64,000 nt of DNA from Bradyrhizobium quebecense (GTDB taxonomy: Bacteria; Pseudomonadota; Alphaproteobacteria; Rhizobiales; Xanthobacteraceae): assembly GCF_013373795.3 (NCBI RefSeq), contig NZ_CP088022.1, positions 4,898,001 to 4,962,000 on the forward strand. Direction: 5' to 3'. A model generated the notes under the pieces. That model was not told the origin of the DNA. It saw nothing but the letters and a program-made list of their open reading frames with translations, and made no database searches. The translations under genes were made by a program, and so were the position numbers. Positions 8,946 through 17,734 of this stretch are shown here, one piece after another (the first letter of the stretch is position 1; each line of letters begins with the position of its first letter).

Positions 8946-10318
8946 ATGAACGCTGCTTCGCAGAACCACGCGGCACGGCTGCGGGAGATCTCCCGGCTGA
9001 TTGACGACCGCCCCAGCGAACGCATCTTCGAAGTCGATCGCCGGATCTTCACCGATCCTGACGTGTTCGACGCCGAGCTCCGATATATTTTCGAGGCCAA
9101 TGGAATTTCATCGGCCTGGAATCCCAGATCGCCCGGCCCAACGACTTCGTCACCACCCATATCGGCCGGCATCCGATTCTCGTGATGCGGAGCGCCGAAG
9201 GCAAAGTCGGCGCATTCCTCAACACCTGCCGACATCGCGGAACGATCGTCTGCCCCTTCAAGCAGGGCCGGCAGAAATTCCATGTCTGCCGCTATCATGG
9301 CTGGGCCTACGACTCGAGCGGCCGCAACATCTCGGTGACGGAGGAAGCGAGCGGGCAGTATCCGCCGTCGTTCTCGAACCGGAATCACGACCTTCTCCCG
9401 GTCGCCCGGCTTGGCTCGTATCGCGGATTCCTGTTCGCAAGCCTCTCGGCCGACGTTCCACAACTGGAAGATTTTCTCGGCGACACCCGCGCCTTTCTCG
9501 ACCTCATCATCGATCAGAGCGACAGCGGTGAGGTCGAGTTCGTGCCGGGTGCCAGCACCTACACATTCGATGCAAACTGGAAGCTGCAGTTCGAAAACGG
9601 CCTCGACTACTACCATTTCGCGACCACCCATAGCTCCTACGTCGACATCCTGAAGAAGCGCAACGCCACAGCCGGACCGGACGCCGGTTTCACGGTTGAG
9701 CCGGAAGGCGAACAGGAAGGGCAAGGCAGCTTCAGCTTCGACTATGGCCATGCCGTCAACTGGTCGATCAAGCGCACGCAACTGTACGGTCGTCCGCTCG
9801 GCATGGACCCCGCGCGTCTCGATGCCGTGCGGCAGCGGGTCGGCAGCACCCGCGCCAAGTGGATGCTTCGGCAACGCAACCTCACGATCTTTCCGAACCT
9901 CCAGGTCATCGACATCCTGTCCGCGCAGGTGCGAACCTGGCGGCCGCTGGCGCCGGACAAGACCGAGATGGTGTCGCATTGTCTCGCGCCGGTCGGCGAA
10001 AGTGCCGCCGCGCGCACGCTTCGGATTCGCAATTACGAAGACTTCTTCAACGCCTCCGGGCTCGCGAGCTCGGACGATAACGTCATGTATGAATTCTGCC
10101 AGACCGGCTACGACGCGACATCAGCCGCGCCCACGCAAGGATATCTGCGCGGCGTTGCGGAGGTCGGCCACGGCGAGAGCGCGCATACCCGCGAGCTCGG
10201 CATCACGGCGTCCGAATGGTCGTTCGGCCCCGCCAGCTTCGGCGGCGAGACGAATTTCCACCCGGGCTATCGTGAGTGGCGCAGGCTGTTGCAGCACGCC
10301 GCCGGGGAGACAGTGTGA
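8946..10318 (+). pseudogene. Rieske aromatic-ring-hydroxylating dioxygenase, alpha subunit, frameshifted
   Basis: The alpha subunit of a non-heme iron ring-hydroxylating oxygenase is split over two frames. Frame one (8946-9185) gives the N-terminus as far as LRYIFEAN; from 9101 the homologous text continues in another frame as WNFIGLESQIARPNDF. A single missing base near 9100-9101 explains this. The rest is intact: Rieske ligands CRHRG and CRYHGW, and the mononuclear iron segment NGLDYYHFATTHSSY. Frame one stops at TGA 9183-9185, overlapping GTG/ATG codons of the second frame, so coupled reinitiation could give a shortened alpha chain. It may be a true mutation or a sequence error. Confidence 0.85.
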
Positions 10319-10833
10319 TGGCTGAAAGCGCAATCAAACATACGGATGTGCACGCGGTCGCCGCCGCGACCATCTTCCGCGAGGCCCGCCTGCTCGACAG
10401 CGGCGAATGGGCCGATTGGGTCGCGATGTACAGCGAGGATGCTGTCTATTGGGTGCCGGCATGGCTCGACGAATACACCACCACCGATGATCCCAATACA
10501 CAGGTCTCGCTGCTCTACCACGATGCACGGCGCGGGCTGGAAGAGCGGATCGCGCGCATCGAATCGCGCAAATCGATCACCGCGTTGCCGCTGCCGCGCA
10601 CGGTGCACCAGATCTCGAACCTGGACGCGTCCGAAACCGGACCTGACGAGATCACCTGCCAGTCGGTGTTCTCGGTGCACGTTTACGACCCGCGCGTCGC
10701 CAAGGAGCATCTGCGCCACGGGCGCTATCAGCACACGCTGCGGCGTCAAGGCGAGACCTGGAAGATCGCACGCAAGGTCATCACGCTGGTCAATGACCGC
10801 GTCCCGACCGCGCTCGATTTCTACAGCATTTGA
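10318..10833 (+). CDS. aromatic-ring-hydroxylating dioxygenase, beta subunit
   Basis: The product is about 171 residues with the NTF2-like (SnoaL-type) fold pattern of dioxygenase beta subunits: REARLLDSGEWADWVAMYSEDAVYWVPAW, then a C-terminal KVITLVNDRVPTALDFYSI strand. Beta subunits are structural partners of the alpha subunit. Its ATG overlaps the alpha stop as TGATG, so translation is coupled. It is intact, in contrast to the frameshifted alpha gene. Confidence 0.9.
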   Translation: MAESAIKHTDVHAVAAATIFREARLLDSGEWADWVAMYSEDAVYWVPAWLDEYTTTDDPNTQVSLLYHDARRGLEERIARIESRKSITALPLPRTVHQISNLDASETGPDEITCQSVFSVHVYDPRVAKEHLRHGRYQHTLRRQGETWKIARKVITLVNDRVPTALDFYSI

Positions 10834-10841
10834 GAAGGCAA

Positions 10842-11165
10842 ATGACGGATCAGGGAACCTGGCACGAAGCTGCCGCACTTGGCGCGCTGAACGAAGGCGA
10901 GCCCCACGGCATCGAGATCGCCGGCCACCACATCGCGCTCTATCGCGTCGGCAATGAGTACTACGCCACCAGCAATATCTGCACCCATGCGGAGGCGCTG
11001 CTGTCCGACGGCATCCTGGACGGCTGCGAGATCGAATGCCCGCTACATATGGGCCGCTTCGACATCCGAACCGGCGAGGCGCTGACCAGTCCGGTCGAGA
11101 TCGACATCCGGACCTATCCCGTGCGCGTGGCAGGCGATCGGCTGGAAGTCTGCCTGTCCGCATAA
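10842..11165 (+). CDS. Rieske [2Fe-2S] ferredoxin component
   Basis: The product is about 107 residues and has both Rieske cluster motifs, CTHAEALLSDG and CPLHMGRFD (CxH and CxxH). It resembles the small ferredoxins of three-component naphthalene- or biphenyl-type dioxygenases, which pass electrons from a reductase to the alpha subunit. The ATG at 10842 follows a GAGAAGG site 8 bases after the beta subunit stop. No ferredoxin reductase gene is present in the operon, so a reductase elsewhere must serve it. Confidence 0.9.
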   Translation: MTDQGTWHEAAALGALNEGEPHGIEIAGHHIALYRVGNEYYATSNICTHAEALLSDGILDGCEIECPLHMGRFDIRTGEALTSPVEIDIRTYPVRVAGDRLEVCLSA

Positions 11166-11201
11166 GGCGACCATCAAAAATCAAGAATCGGGGGAACTGG
11201 G

Positions 11202-12515
11202 ATGACCGAAGTCGTGTTGGACAAGGCGGCGAGTGCGACCGCCGACCCGGAGATCGAACGCATCACCATCCGCAAGGTCGCGCTGCGCCTGATGTGGTTC
11301 GTGATGGCGATGTACTTCCTCGCCATTCTCGATCGCGGAAACATCTCCTTTGCCGCACTGCAGATGAACAAGGAGCTCGGCCTCAACGCCGAGATGTTCG
11401 GCATCGCGGTCGGAATCATGTACTTCACCTATTCCATCTTCGAGATCCCCAGCAATCTCATCCTCAGCAAATACGGCGCGCGCGTCACGCTGACGCGGAT
11501 CGCGATCCTGTGGGGCATTGCCACCGTGCTGATGGCCTTCACCCAGGGCCCGCTGAGCCTCTATGCTTTCCGCGGCTTCCTGGGCTTTGCCGAGTCCGGC
11601 CTGTTTCCCGGCGTTATGCTGCTGCTGAGTCTCTGGTTTCCGTTCAGCTACCGCGCCCGCTACAACGCGATGTTCAATTATGCCGTGCCGATCTCCTATA
11701 TCTTCGCCTCGTTGATCTCCGGCGCCATCCTCGAGCTGAACGGAACGCTCGGCATTTCGGGCTGGAAGTGGCTGTTCATTCTCGAAGGCGTGCCGCCCAT
11801 CATCCTGGGGATCGTCGGCATCTTCTATCTGACCGACCGCCCGCAGCAGGCGAGCTGGCTGTCGACGGCGCAGCGCAACTGGCTGACCGGCGCGCTGGAG
11901 CGCGACGCCAAGGCAACCGGGGTGGTGCATGCCGAGGGCGTGCTCAGGACCATCACCAAGCCGATGGTGCTGCTGTTCGGCTTGTGCAATTTCGGTCTGT
12001 TTTGCGGGCTGGCGTCGCTGTTCCCCTGGCTGCCGCAAATCATCAAGTCGTTCGGCCTGCCGAATTCGCAGGTCGGCTTCGTCACCGCGATCCCGCCGAT
12101 CGCCGGCCTGATCGGCATGATTGCACTGTCGCGGCACTCCGATCATATCGGTGAGCGCTTCTACTATGCCGCGACGACCTTCGTGATCGCCGCAGCCGGC
12201 TTCGCGATCGCGGCCTTTTCCACATCGCCGGCGTGGATCATCATCGGATTCATGGTTGCCAATGTCGGCGTCTATGGTACGCAGGCCGTGTTCTGGACTA
12301 TTCCGCAGTCCTACATGTCGCGGCAGAGTGCGCCGGGAGCGATCGGCCTCGTCGGCATGATCGGCAGCATCGGAGGCGCGACGATCCCGATCGTGATCGG
12401 ACGCGCCAAGGACGCTTCGGGCAGCTTCACCACCGGTTTCCTCGTGGTCACAGGCGTTCTCCTCGTCGCGGCGGTCCTGGTCTTGATCGCGCGCACACAA
12501 CTCGTGAAAGAATGA
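11202..12515 (+). CDS. MFS transporter, anion:cation symporter (ACS) type
   Basis: The product is 437 residues with about 12 hydrophobic segments. MWFVMAMYFLAILDRGNISFAALQMN in TM1 and YSIFEIPSNLILSKYGAR after TM2 are typical of the phthalate/tartrate/4-hydroxyphenylacetate ACS carriers. Located in the Rieske operon, it most likely imports the aromatic acid that the oxygenase attacks. A GGGGAACTGG ribosome site precedes the ATG. Its stop overlaps the MarR start as ATGA. Confidence 0.88.
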   Translation: MTEVVLDKAASATADPEIERITIRKVALRLMWFVMAMYFLAILDRGNISFAALQMNKELGLNAEMFGIAVGIMYFTYSIFEIPSNLILSKYGARVTLTRIAILWGIATVLMAFTQGPLSLYAFRGFLGFAESGLFPGVMLLLSLWFPFSYRARYNAMFNYAVPISYIFASLISGAILELNGTLGISGWKWLFILEGVPPIILGIVGIFYLTDRPQQASWLSTAQRNWLTGALERDAKATGVVHAEGVLRTITKPMVLLFGLCNFGLFCGLASLFPWLPQIIKSFGLPNSQVGFVTAIPPIAGLIGMIALSRHSDHIGERFYYAATTFVIAAAGFAIAAFSTSPAWIIIGFMVANVGVYGTQAVFWTIPQSYMSRQSAPGAIGLVGMIGSIGGATIPIVIGRAKDASGSFTTGFLVVTGVLLVAAVLVLIARTQLVKE

Positions 12516-13105
12516 AAAATCGGACAGCCACAAGTCGCACCAAAGTCGCTGACGCGCGCCGCGCCCCGCAGGATGACGCGCGCTCGGAGCCGGTGATCGA
12601 TTTCGAACGCTATGTGCCGACGGTGCTGTCGAGCCTCGTCGCCAAGTTGCGCGCGAATGCCAATGCGTTCTTCCCGCAAGCCTACGGCGTCTCGCTCGCG
12701 GAATGGCGAGTGCTGTCCTTTCTCAGGGAACATGAGCCCGCCAGCGCCTACGACATCTGGACCAACGCGCAACTGGACAAGGCCGTCGTCAGCCGCGAGA
12801 CGACGTCGCTGAAGAAAAAGGGGCTGATCGCCTTGACGCCGGTCAGGGGCAGTGCCCGGAACCGGAGCGAGATCCGCCTCACGTCCCAGGGCGTGGCGCT
12901 GCTTGACCGCAGCCTGGACGAAATCCTGCGCCGGCACAGCAACCTCACGGCCGGCCTCGATGCCAGGACGCTGGACACCTTCTTCCGTGTCGTTGATCAC
13001 ATCGAGCACCGCATTCCTCACATGGCCGATCCGTCCGAACATGCCGCGCCGGCCCATGCGCCGGTCAAGCGGATTGCGAAACGGAGATCGCCGAGCGGCG
13101 CCTGA
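12512..13105 (+). CDS. MarR family transcriptional regulator
   Basis: The product is 197 residues. A winged helix-turn-helix occupies about residues 40-140 (YGVSLAEWRVLSFLREHEPASAYDIW, then DKAVVSRETTSLKKKGLI and the wing). Basic tails flank it. It is the last gene of the Rieske operon and overlaps the carrier gene by 4 bases. MarR proteins usually repress by binding a palindrome in the promoter and release on binding a phenolic ligand; the 8791-8810 palindrome is the obvious candidate site, which is an inference. Confidence 0.88.
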   Translation: MKNRTATSRTKVADARRAPQDDARSEPVIDFERYVPTVLSSLVAKLRANANAFFPQAYGVSLAEWRVLSFLREHEPASAYDIWTNAQLDKAVVSRETTSLKKKGLIALTPVRGSARNRSEIRLTSQGVALLDRSLDEILRRHSNLTAGLDARTLDTFFRVVDHIEHRIPHMADPSEHAAPAHAPVKRIAKRRSPSGA

Positions 13106-13252
13106 CAGCGGCAGGCCGGGAAGACGGCGATCGCGCAGGTCGAAATACGAGTCACGGTGCGGTGAGTGCACGAAGGAACCGGGCGTAATTTAGGTTTCAG
13201 TAAGCAAGTTGTAGCTAAAGTCGATCAGTGAGTTGCGTATAGGAGACTTCCA

Positions 13253-13534
13253 GTGATCGACTTTGACGAACTTCGTAGTATCGCCGCGGATGTTCGTATC
13301 TTTATCGATGCTTCGGAAGACAAGGGTGGTGCGTTGAAGGCCATCGTCGACGCCTACGATGTCGTCCTCGGCATCTTCCCCGCCGGCCCCGGAATGGACC
13401 TTCACGTGGTCAAGGGCACCGAGGTCCTCAATCACATCGCGCAGACCCAGGCCTCGTCGGGCTTCACCCATACCGCGATCGCTTTCCAGACCCGCGAGCA
13501 GGCTGTTGCACTTGAGCATCTGATGGCGGCCTAG
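13253..13534 (+). CDS. hypothetical protein, 93 residues
   Basis: I do not recognise a family. The GTG start at 13253 has an AGGAGA ribosome site 6 bases upstream. The protein is soluble, without signal peptide or membrane segment, and reads as an alternating alpha/beta small domain (ALKAIVDAYDVVLGIFPAG, then HTAIAFQTREQAVALEHLMAA). It stands in its own transcription unit between the MarR and AraC genes. The upstream stretch 13180-13240 is less GC-rich than its surroundings, fitting a promoter region. Confidence 0.7.
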   Translation: MIDFDELRSIAADVRIFIDASEDKGGALKAIVDAYDVVLGIFPAGPGMDLHVVKGTEVLNHIAQTQASSGFTHTAIAFQTREQAVALEHLMAA

Positions 13535-13749
13535 CCACCGGCGCAGAGCCGCTGACGACCGCGCAATTTGCTTTGAGATCAATCGATTGCCCGCCATGCG
13601 ACGCGATATGCACTTTGTGCCAGTCTCGTCCCCAAGGCGCGCGGTCCTGACAAAACGACGTCCCGACCCATCAATTCCGTGCCGTCGTCCACGTTGCCTT
13701 CCCGGGCAAAACCGGCAAAAATCCCGCCCACGATTCCGCCGTGGGACGC

Positions 13750-14709
13750 ATGGATATGGGCCAGCACCTGACGGTTCACAGCGGCGAGCTTGACGGCTTC
13801 GAGGGACTCCACGACGCCGTCAAAGGCTCGCATGTCGAGGTCATGCAGCTTGAGCGCGGCAAGCTGCGCGGGACGTTGTCCCATGTCGGGATCGGCGATT
13901 TTTCGCTCAGCATCGGCGCATTCAACGTCGGGGTCCGCACCCAGCGTACTTCGGCCGATGACAAGCTGATCATCGGAATGCTGCTGGACGCCACGGATCG
14001 CGTCACACATTGGGCATTCGACATGCAGCCGGCCGACGTGCTGGTGATCCCTCCCTCGGTCGAGCATGACGGCGTCTTTCACAAGGCCTCGTCCTATGCC
14101 GCCATTCGCTTCGACATGGCCGATCTGCCCGACATATTCGGCGGCGAGCCGCGGCTCGCCGATGCCGAAACATGGAGCGTCAAGAACCATTTTCGCGCTG
14201 ACCGCACGATCGGCATGAGCGCGGCGGACAGGCTGCCGCAAATCATCGCGCATCTCGCGCGGTATCCGGACGCCTTGTCGGAGGCGTCGGCCGAATTCTG
14301 GAAACGTGCGATCATCGACTGCGTGACCGCGACGGTCGTCACGTCGATGCCGCCTGACGGAACCAGCTATCTGCCGTCGGCGATGAAGCTGGTGCGCGAC
14401 GTCGAGGACTATCTGCATGCCGCAGGTGCTCGCCCGGTCCATGTCTCGGAAATCTGCACCGAGCTTCGGCTGTCGCGACGCAGCCTGCACCGCGCCTTCC
14501 ACGAGGTGTTCGGCGTCGGCCCGGTGACGTTCCTGCGCTACAAGCGGCTCTGCATGATCCGTTCGATCCTGCGCGAAAGCACGCCGGAGCAGACCACCGT
14601 TTCCAAGGTCGCGATCGAACAGGGCTTCATCGAGCTCGGGCGCTTCTCGCAATACTACCGCGCTATGTTCGGGGAGTACCCGTCGCAGACGCTCGGCTAC
14701 GCCGGTTAG
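13750..14709 (+). CDS. AraC family transcriptional regulator
   Basis: The product is about 319 residues. The C-terminal AraC DNA-binding domain is clear: VSEICTELRLSRRSLHRAFHEVFGVGPVTFLRYKRL then a second helix-turn-helix ending LGRFSQYYRAMFGEYPSQTL. The N-terminal domain, which would bind an effector, has a cupin-like stretch around PADVLVIPPSVEHDG. The start is uncertain: GTG 13741, ATG 13750 and ATG 13756 share the frame, and none has a strong ribosome site. It is convergent with the gene at 14758. No obvious target lies next to it. Confidence 0.85.
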   Translation: MDMGQHLTVHSGELDGFEGLHDAVKGSHVEVMQLERGKLRGTLSHVGIGDFSLSIGAFNVGVRTQRTSADDKLIIGMLLDATDRVTHWAFDMQPADVLVIPPSVEHDGVFHKASSYAAIRFDMADLPDIFGGEPRLADAETWSVKNHFRADRTIGMSAADRLPQIIAHLARYPDALSEASAEFWKRAIIDCVTATVVTSMPPDGTSYLPSAMKLVRDVEDYLHAAGARPVHVSEICTELRLSRRSLHRAFHEVFGVGPVTFLRYKRLCMIRSILRESTPEQTTVSKVAIEQGFIELGRFSQYYRAMFGEYPSQTLGYAG

Positions 14710-14757
14710 AACGATCCGGCGGCGCTCACGCACATTCAAACCGCTGCGCGCGCAAGC

Positions 14758-15627
14758 TCATTTCGATCGTCCCGGATCGCCATTGCCGGACAGCACCTGC
14801 GCGGCGCCGCCGATGCCGCGCCGGAAGGCCTCATCGAAGGTGACGCCGCGAAACCGCCATGTGTAGTCCCTGCCGCGCCACGCCATCCGCCATTGCGTGG
14901 TCCAGCCGAGATCCTTGTCATCCCAGACCAGCTGTCCGACCAGGATAGCCTCGCCGCCCCGCGGCGCCGCGATCGAACTCAGCTGTGCGGGCGGCATCTT
15001 CAGGAGCCCGGCGGCCGTGACATTGGCGCTCGTCAGAGCGGCCGTCTCGGGCAGCACGAAGTGCATGCCGCGCTTGCCGGCCGCAGCCGCGAGTGCATCG
15101 CGCTGCAAATCGGACTGCGTCCCCTCAGAGGTGACGATAAAGTCCTTCGGGCCGTGCAGCATCTCGACGAAGACGCCGAGCGCCGGCCGCTGCGATCGCC
15201 ACGGCTTGAGGCCGAGCTTGGCGAGAAGACCGTCGATCTTGTTCTGGTCGAAAGCCACCGTCAGGTCGTACGGCCGGTCGCGGGTGCCCTGCTCGTCATG
15301 ATGCGGCTTGCCGGCATACTGGTCGTGATAGTCGAAGCTGCTGACGAATTCTCTGGCCTTCGCTTTGTATGCGGCAAGCCTGCGATCGCTTGCCAGCATC
15401 GGCTGACCTGACACCTTGATCAGGACGTCCTCCAGACATGCACCGAAGCCGATGATGCGGTTCGGCTCGCCCTGGCCGGTGACGACGGTCTGCGCGCGGT
15501 AGAGGCTGCCGTCCGCCCCCGCCATCGCACCGCTGCACCAGATCAATGCAGCGGCAAGCAGCACCCGGACCACACCACGCGCGAACGCGGCGATCGGATT
15601 GCGTTTCGTCTCAAGCAAGGCAGCCAT
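14758..15627 (-). CDS. exported protein, possibly DUF2066 family
   Basis: The product is about 289 residues with an N-terminal hydrophobic segment VRVLLAAALIWCSGAMAGA that looks like a signal peptide, so it is probably periplasmic. The text GACLEDVLIKVSGQPMLASDRRL resembles the N-terminus of DUF2066 proteins, whose function is unknown; the assignment is tentative. The ATG at 15627 is preceded by GGAGGTGACC, the best ribosome site in the region. It is divergent from the oxidoreductase at 15828. Confidence 0.65.
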   Translation of the reverse strand: MAALLETKRNPIAAFARGVVRVLLAAALIWCSGAMAGADGSLYRAQTVVTGQGEPNRIIGFGACLEDVLIKVSGQPMLASDRRLAAYKAKAREFVSSFDYHDQYAGKPHHDEQGTRDRPYDLTVAFDQNKIDGLLAKLGLKPWRSQRPALGVFVEMLHGPKDFIVTSEGTQSDLQRDALAAAAGKRGMHFVLPETAALTSANVTAAGLLKMPPAQLSSIAAPRGGEAILVGQLVWDDKDLGWTTQWRMAWRGRDYTWRFRGVTFDEAFRRGIGGAAQVLSGNGDPGRSK

Positions 15628-15827
15628 GGTCACCTCCGCTCGGTCACGTCATCAACGGCACATTGGCGGTATTTTCCGGCAGCGCCAACATGTTCGGACA
15701 TGGGCGCCATTCCATCGGCCGCACTGCACGCTATGGCCACGCGCGGCAGGCCTGACATATGCTCGGTGGATGCGTGGCGGCGCCCGGAGCGCCGCCGACG
15801 ACGAGAACAGCCAGCAGGAGACGTCCC

Positions 15828-16841
15828 GTGAAATGCTATGAGTTGCAAGGCCCCGGCGGCGTCGACGCGCTTGCGCTGGTCGACAAGCCGGTTCCACAGG
15901 CCGGCCCCGGCGAGGTCCTGGTGCGGCTGAAGGCGGCAACGCTGAACTATCGCGACCTTCTCACGGTCAAGGGCGGCTATGGCTCGCGCCAGAAATTTCC
16001 GCTGGTGCCGGTTTCCGACGGCGCCGGTATCATTGAGGCGGTCGGCGCCGGGGTCAGGAGTTTCGCGCCCGGCAATCGCGTGATCGGCAGCTTCTTCGAA
16101 AGCTGGCTCGGCGGCGAGCCCAGCGAGGCGCGGATGCGCGCGGCGCTCGGCGGCAGCGTCGACGGCGTGCTGACCGAATACCGGGTGTTCCCGGCGCACG
16201 CGCTGGTGCGCACGCCGGACCATCTCAGCGACATCGAGGCCGCGGCGCTGCCGTGCGCCGGCCTCACGGCGTGGAGCGCGGTGGTCAAGCTCAGCGACAT
16301 CAAGCCGGGACAGACCGTGCTGACCCAGGGCACCGGCGGCGTCTCGCTGTTCGCGCTGCAATTCGCCAAGATGTGCGGCGCTCGCGTCATCGCGACCTCT
16401 TCCAGCGACGCCAAGATCGTGCGGCTGAAGCAGCTCGGCGCCGATGTGACGCTCAACTACAAGACCACGCCCGACTGGGGCAAGAAGGCGCGCGAGCTGA
16501 GCGGGCGCGGTGTCGATCTCGTCGTCGAGGTCGGCGGCGTCGGCACGCTGAACGAGTCGATCCGCGCGACGAAAATCGGCGGCACTATCGCCTTCATCGG
16601 CGTGCTCGCCGGTCCCGCCTCGTCCGACACCAGGCTGCCGCTGATGGTGATGCAGCAGCAGCGACTGCAAGGCGTCACCGTGGGCTCGATCGAGGATTTG
16701 CAGGCGCTGTGCGACGGCATCAGCATGCACGGCGTCAAGCCCGTGATCGACAAGGTGTTCGCGTTCGACCAGGTCAAGGACGCGTTCGCCCACATGGCGA
16801 GCGGCGCGCATTTCGGCAAGATCGCGATTGCGATCGGCTGA
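15828..16841 (+). CDS. zinc-free NAD(P)H:quinone oxidoreductase / MDR-family alcohol dehydrogenase
   Basis: The product is about 337 residues of the medium-chain dehydrogenase/reductase superfamily. The GroES-like half contains RLKAATLNYRDLLTVKGGY; the Rossmann half contains VLTQGTGGVSLFALQFAKMCGARVIATSSSDAK, the NADP(H)-binding motif. It lacks the cysteine-rich structural zinc loop, as in quinone oxidoreductases. The GTG start at 15828 has CAGGAG 7 bases upstream. It acts in the cytoplasm on enones, quinones or alcohols; substrate unknown. Confidence 0.85.
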   Translation: MKCYELQGPGGVDALALVDKPVPQAGPGEVLVRLKAATLNYRDLLTVKGGYGSRQKFPLVPVSDGAGIIEAVGAGVRSFAPGNRVIGSFFESWLGGEPSEARMRAALGGSVDGVLTEYRVFPAHALVRTPDHLSDIEAAALPCAGLTAWSAVVKLSDIKPGQTVLTQGTGGVSLFALQFAKMCGARVIATSSSDAKIVRLKQLGADVTLNYKTTPDWGKKARELSGRGVDLVVEVGGVGTLNESIRATKIGGTIAFIGVLAGPASSDTRLPLMVMQQQRLQGVTVGSIEDLQALCDGISMHGVKPVIDKVFAFDQVKDAFAHMASGAHFGKIAIAIG

Positions 16842-16859
16842 CTTGCACACCATCTCGCT

Positions 16860-17633
16860 CTACCGTCCCGTGAACCGGGCCTTGCGCTTTTCGACGAGGG
16901 CCTTGCGGCCTTCCTGCGCGTCGGCACTTTCGCGGATCACCATCTGCAGCTCGATTTCGCGGCGGAACTGATCGGCGTAGCTTGCGTGCTCGCTCTCCTC
17001 GAGCAGCTGCCGCGTTGCGACCAGCGCGCGCGTCGGGCCATCGGCGAGGCGGGCTGCAAGCGCTTTCGCCTCGTCGAGCAGCCTTGCGTCATCGACCACG
17101 TCGCGCACCAATCCCCACTCCTTGGCCCGCTCGGCCGACAATGGCTCGTTCAGCAGCATCAGGTCGAGCGCGCGCTGGCGCCCGACCAGCCGCGGCAAGA
17201 GCCAGGTCGAACCGAGATCGGGCACCAGGCCGATCCGGCTGAACACCTGGATGAAGCTCGCCGAGCGCGCGGCCAGGATGATGTCGCCGGACATCGCAAG
17301 GCTGAAGCCGCCGCCGGCCGCGACGCCGTTGACCGCGACCACCACCGGCATCCGGCACTCGCGCAAGGCCTGCATCGCCGGCCAATAGTGCTTCATCACG
17401 CCGGTATAGATGTTGTCGCCGAGCGAGTTGAACGCCTTGAGATTCTGCCCGGAGCAGAAGCCGCGTCCCTCCCCGGTCAGGATCAGCGCGCGGATGCCGG
17501 GCTCGACGCCCATCTCGCCTATGGCGCGTGCGAGATCGCCGAGCAGTTCCGGCGTCATGGCGTTCAGGCTGGCGGGATCGTTCAGCGTCAGAATGCCGAC
17601 CTTGCCGTCCCGTTCACGCTTCACACTGCTCAT
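16860..17633 (-). CDS. enoyl-CoA hydratase/isomerase (PaaG-like)
   Basis: The product is 257 residues, the full length of a crotonase. The oxyanion-hole segments FCSGQNLKAF and GVAAGGGFSLAMSGD are present. The second catalytic region reads RIGLVPDLGSTWLLPRLVGR, with aspartate in place of the usual glutamate, as in PaaG-type ring epoxide isomerases of phenylacetate degradation. It could therefore be an isomerase rather than a hydratase. No other paa genes are adjacent; it is convergent with the oxidoreductase at 15828. Confidence 0.85.
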   Translation of the reverse strand: MSSVKRERDGKVGILTLNDPASLNAMTPELLGDLARAIGEMGVEPGIRALILTGEGRGFCSGQNLKAFNSLGDNIYTGVMKHYWPAMQALRECRMPVVVAVNGVAAGGGFSLAMSGDIILAARSASFIQVFSRIGLVPDLGSTWLLPRLVGRQRALDLMLLNEPLSAERAKEWGLVRDVVDDARLLDEAKALAARLADGPTRALVATRQLLEESEHASYADQFRREIELQMVIRESADAQEGRKALVEKRKARFTGR

Positions 17634-17734
17634 ATTCCGCTCCCTGAAACTGGTTCTTGTTGCACTGACAGTGCCATGCTTGGCATGCTACGCCAACGTG
17701 ACCCACCCGCAACAAGAACAGCGAAAGCAACGCC

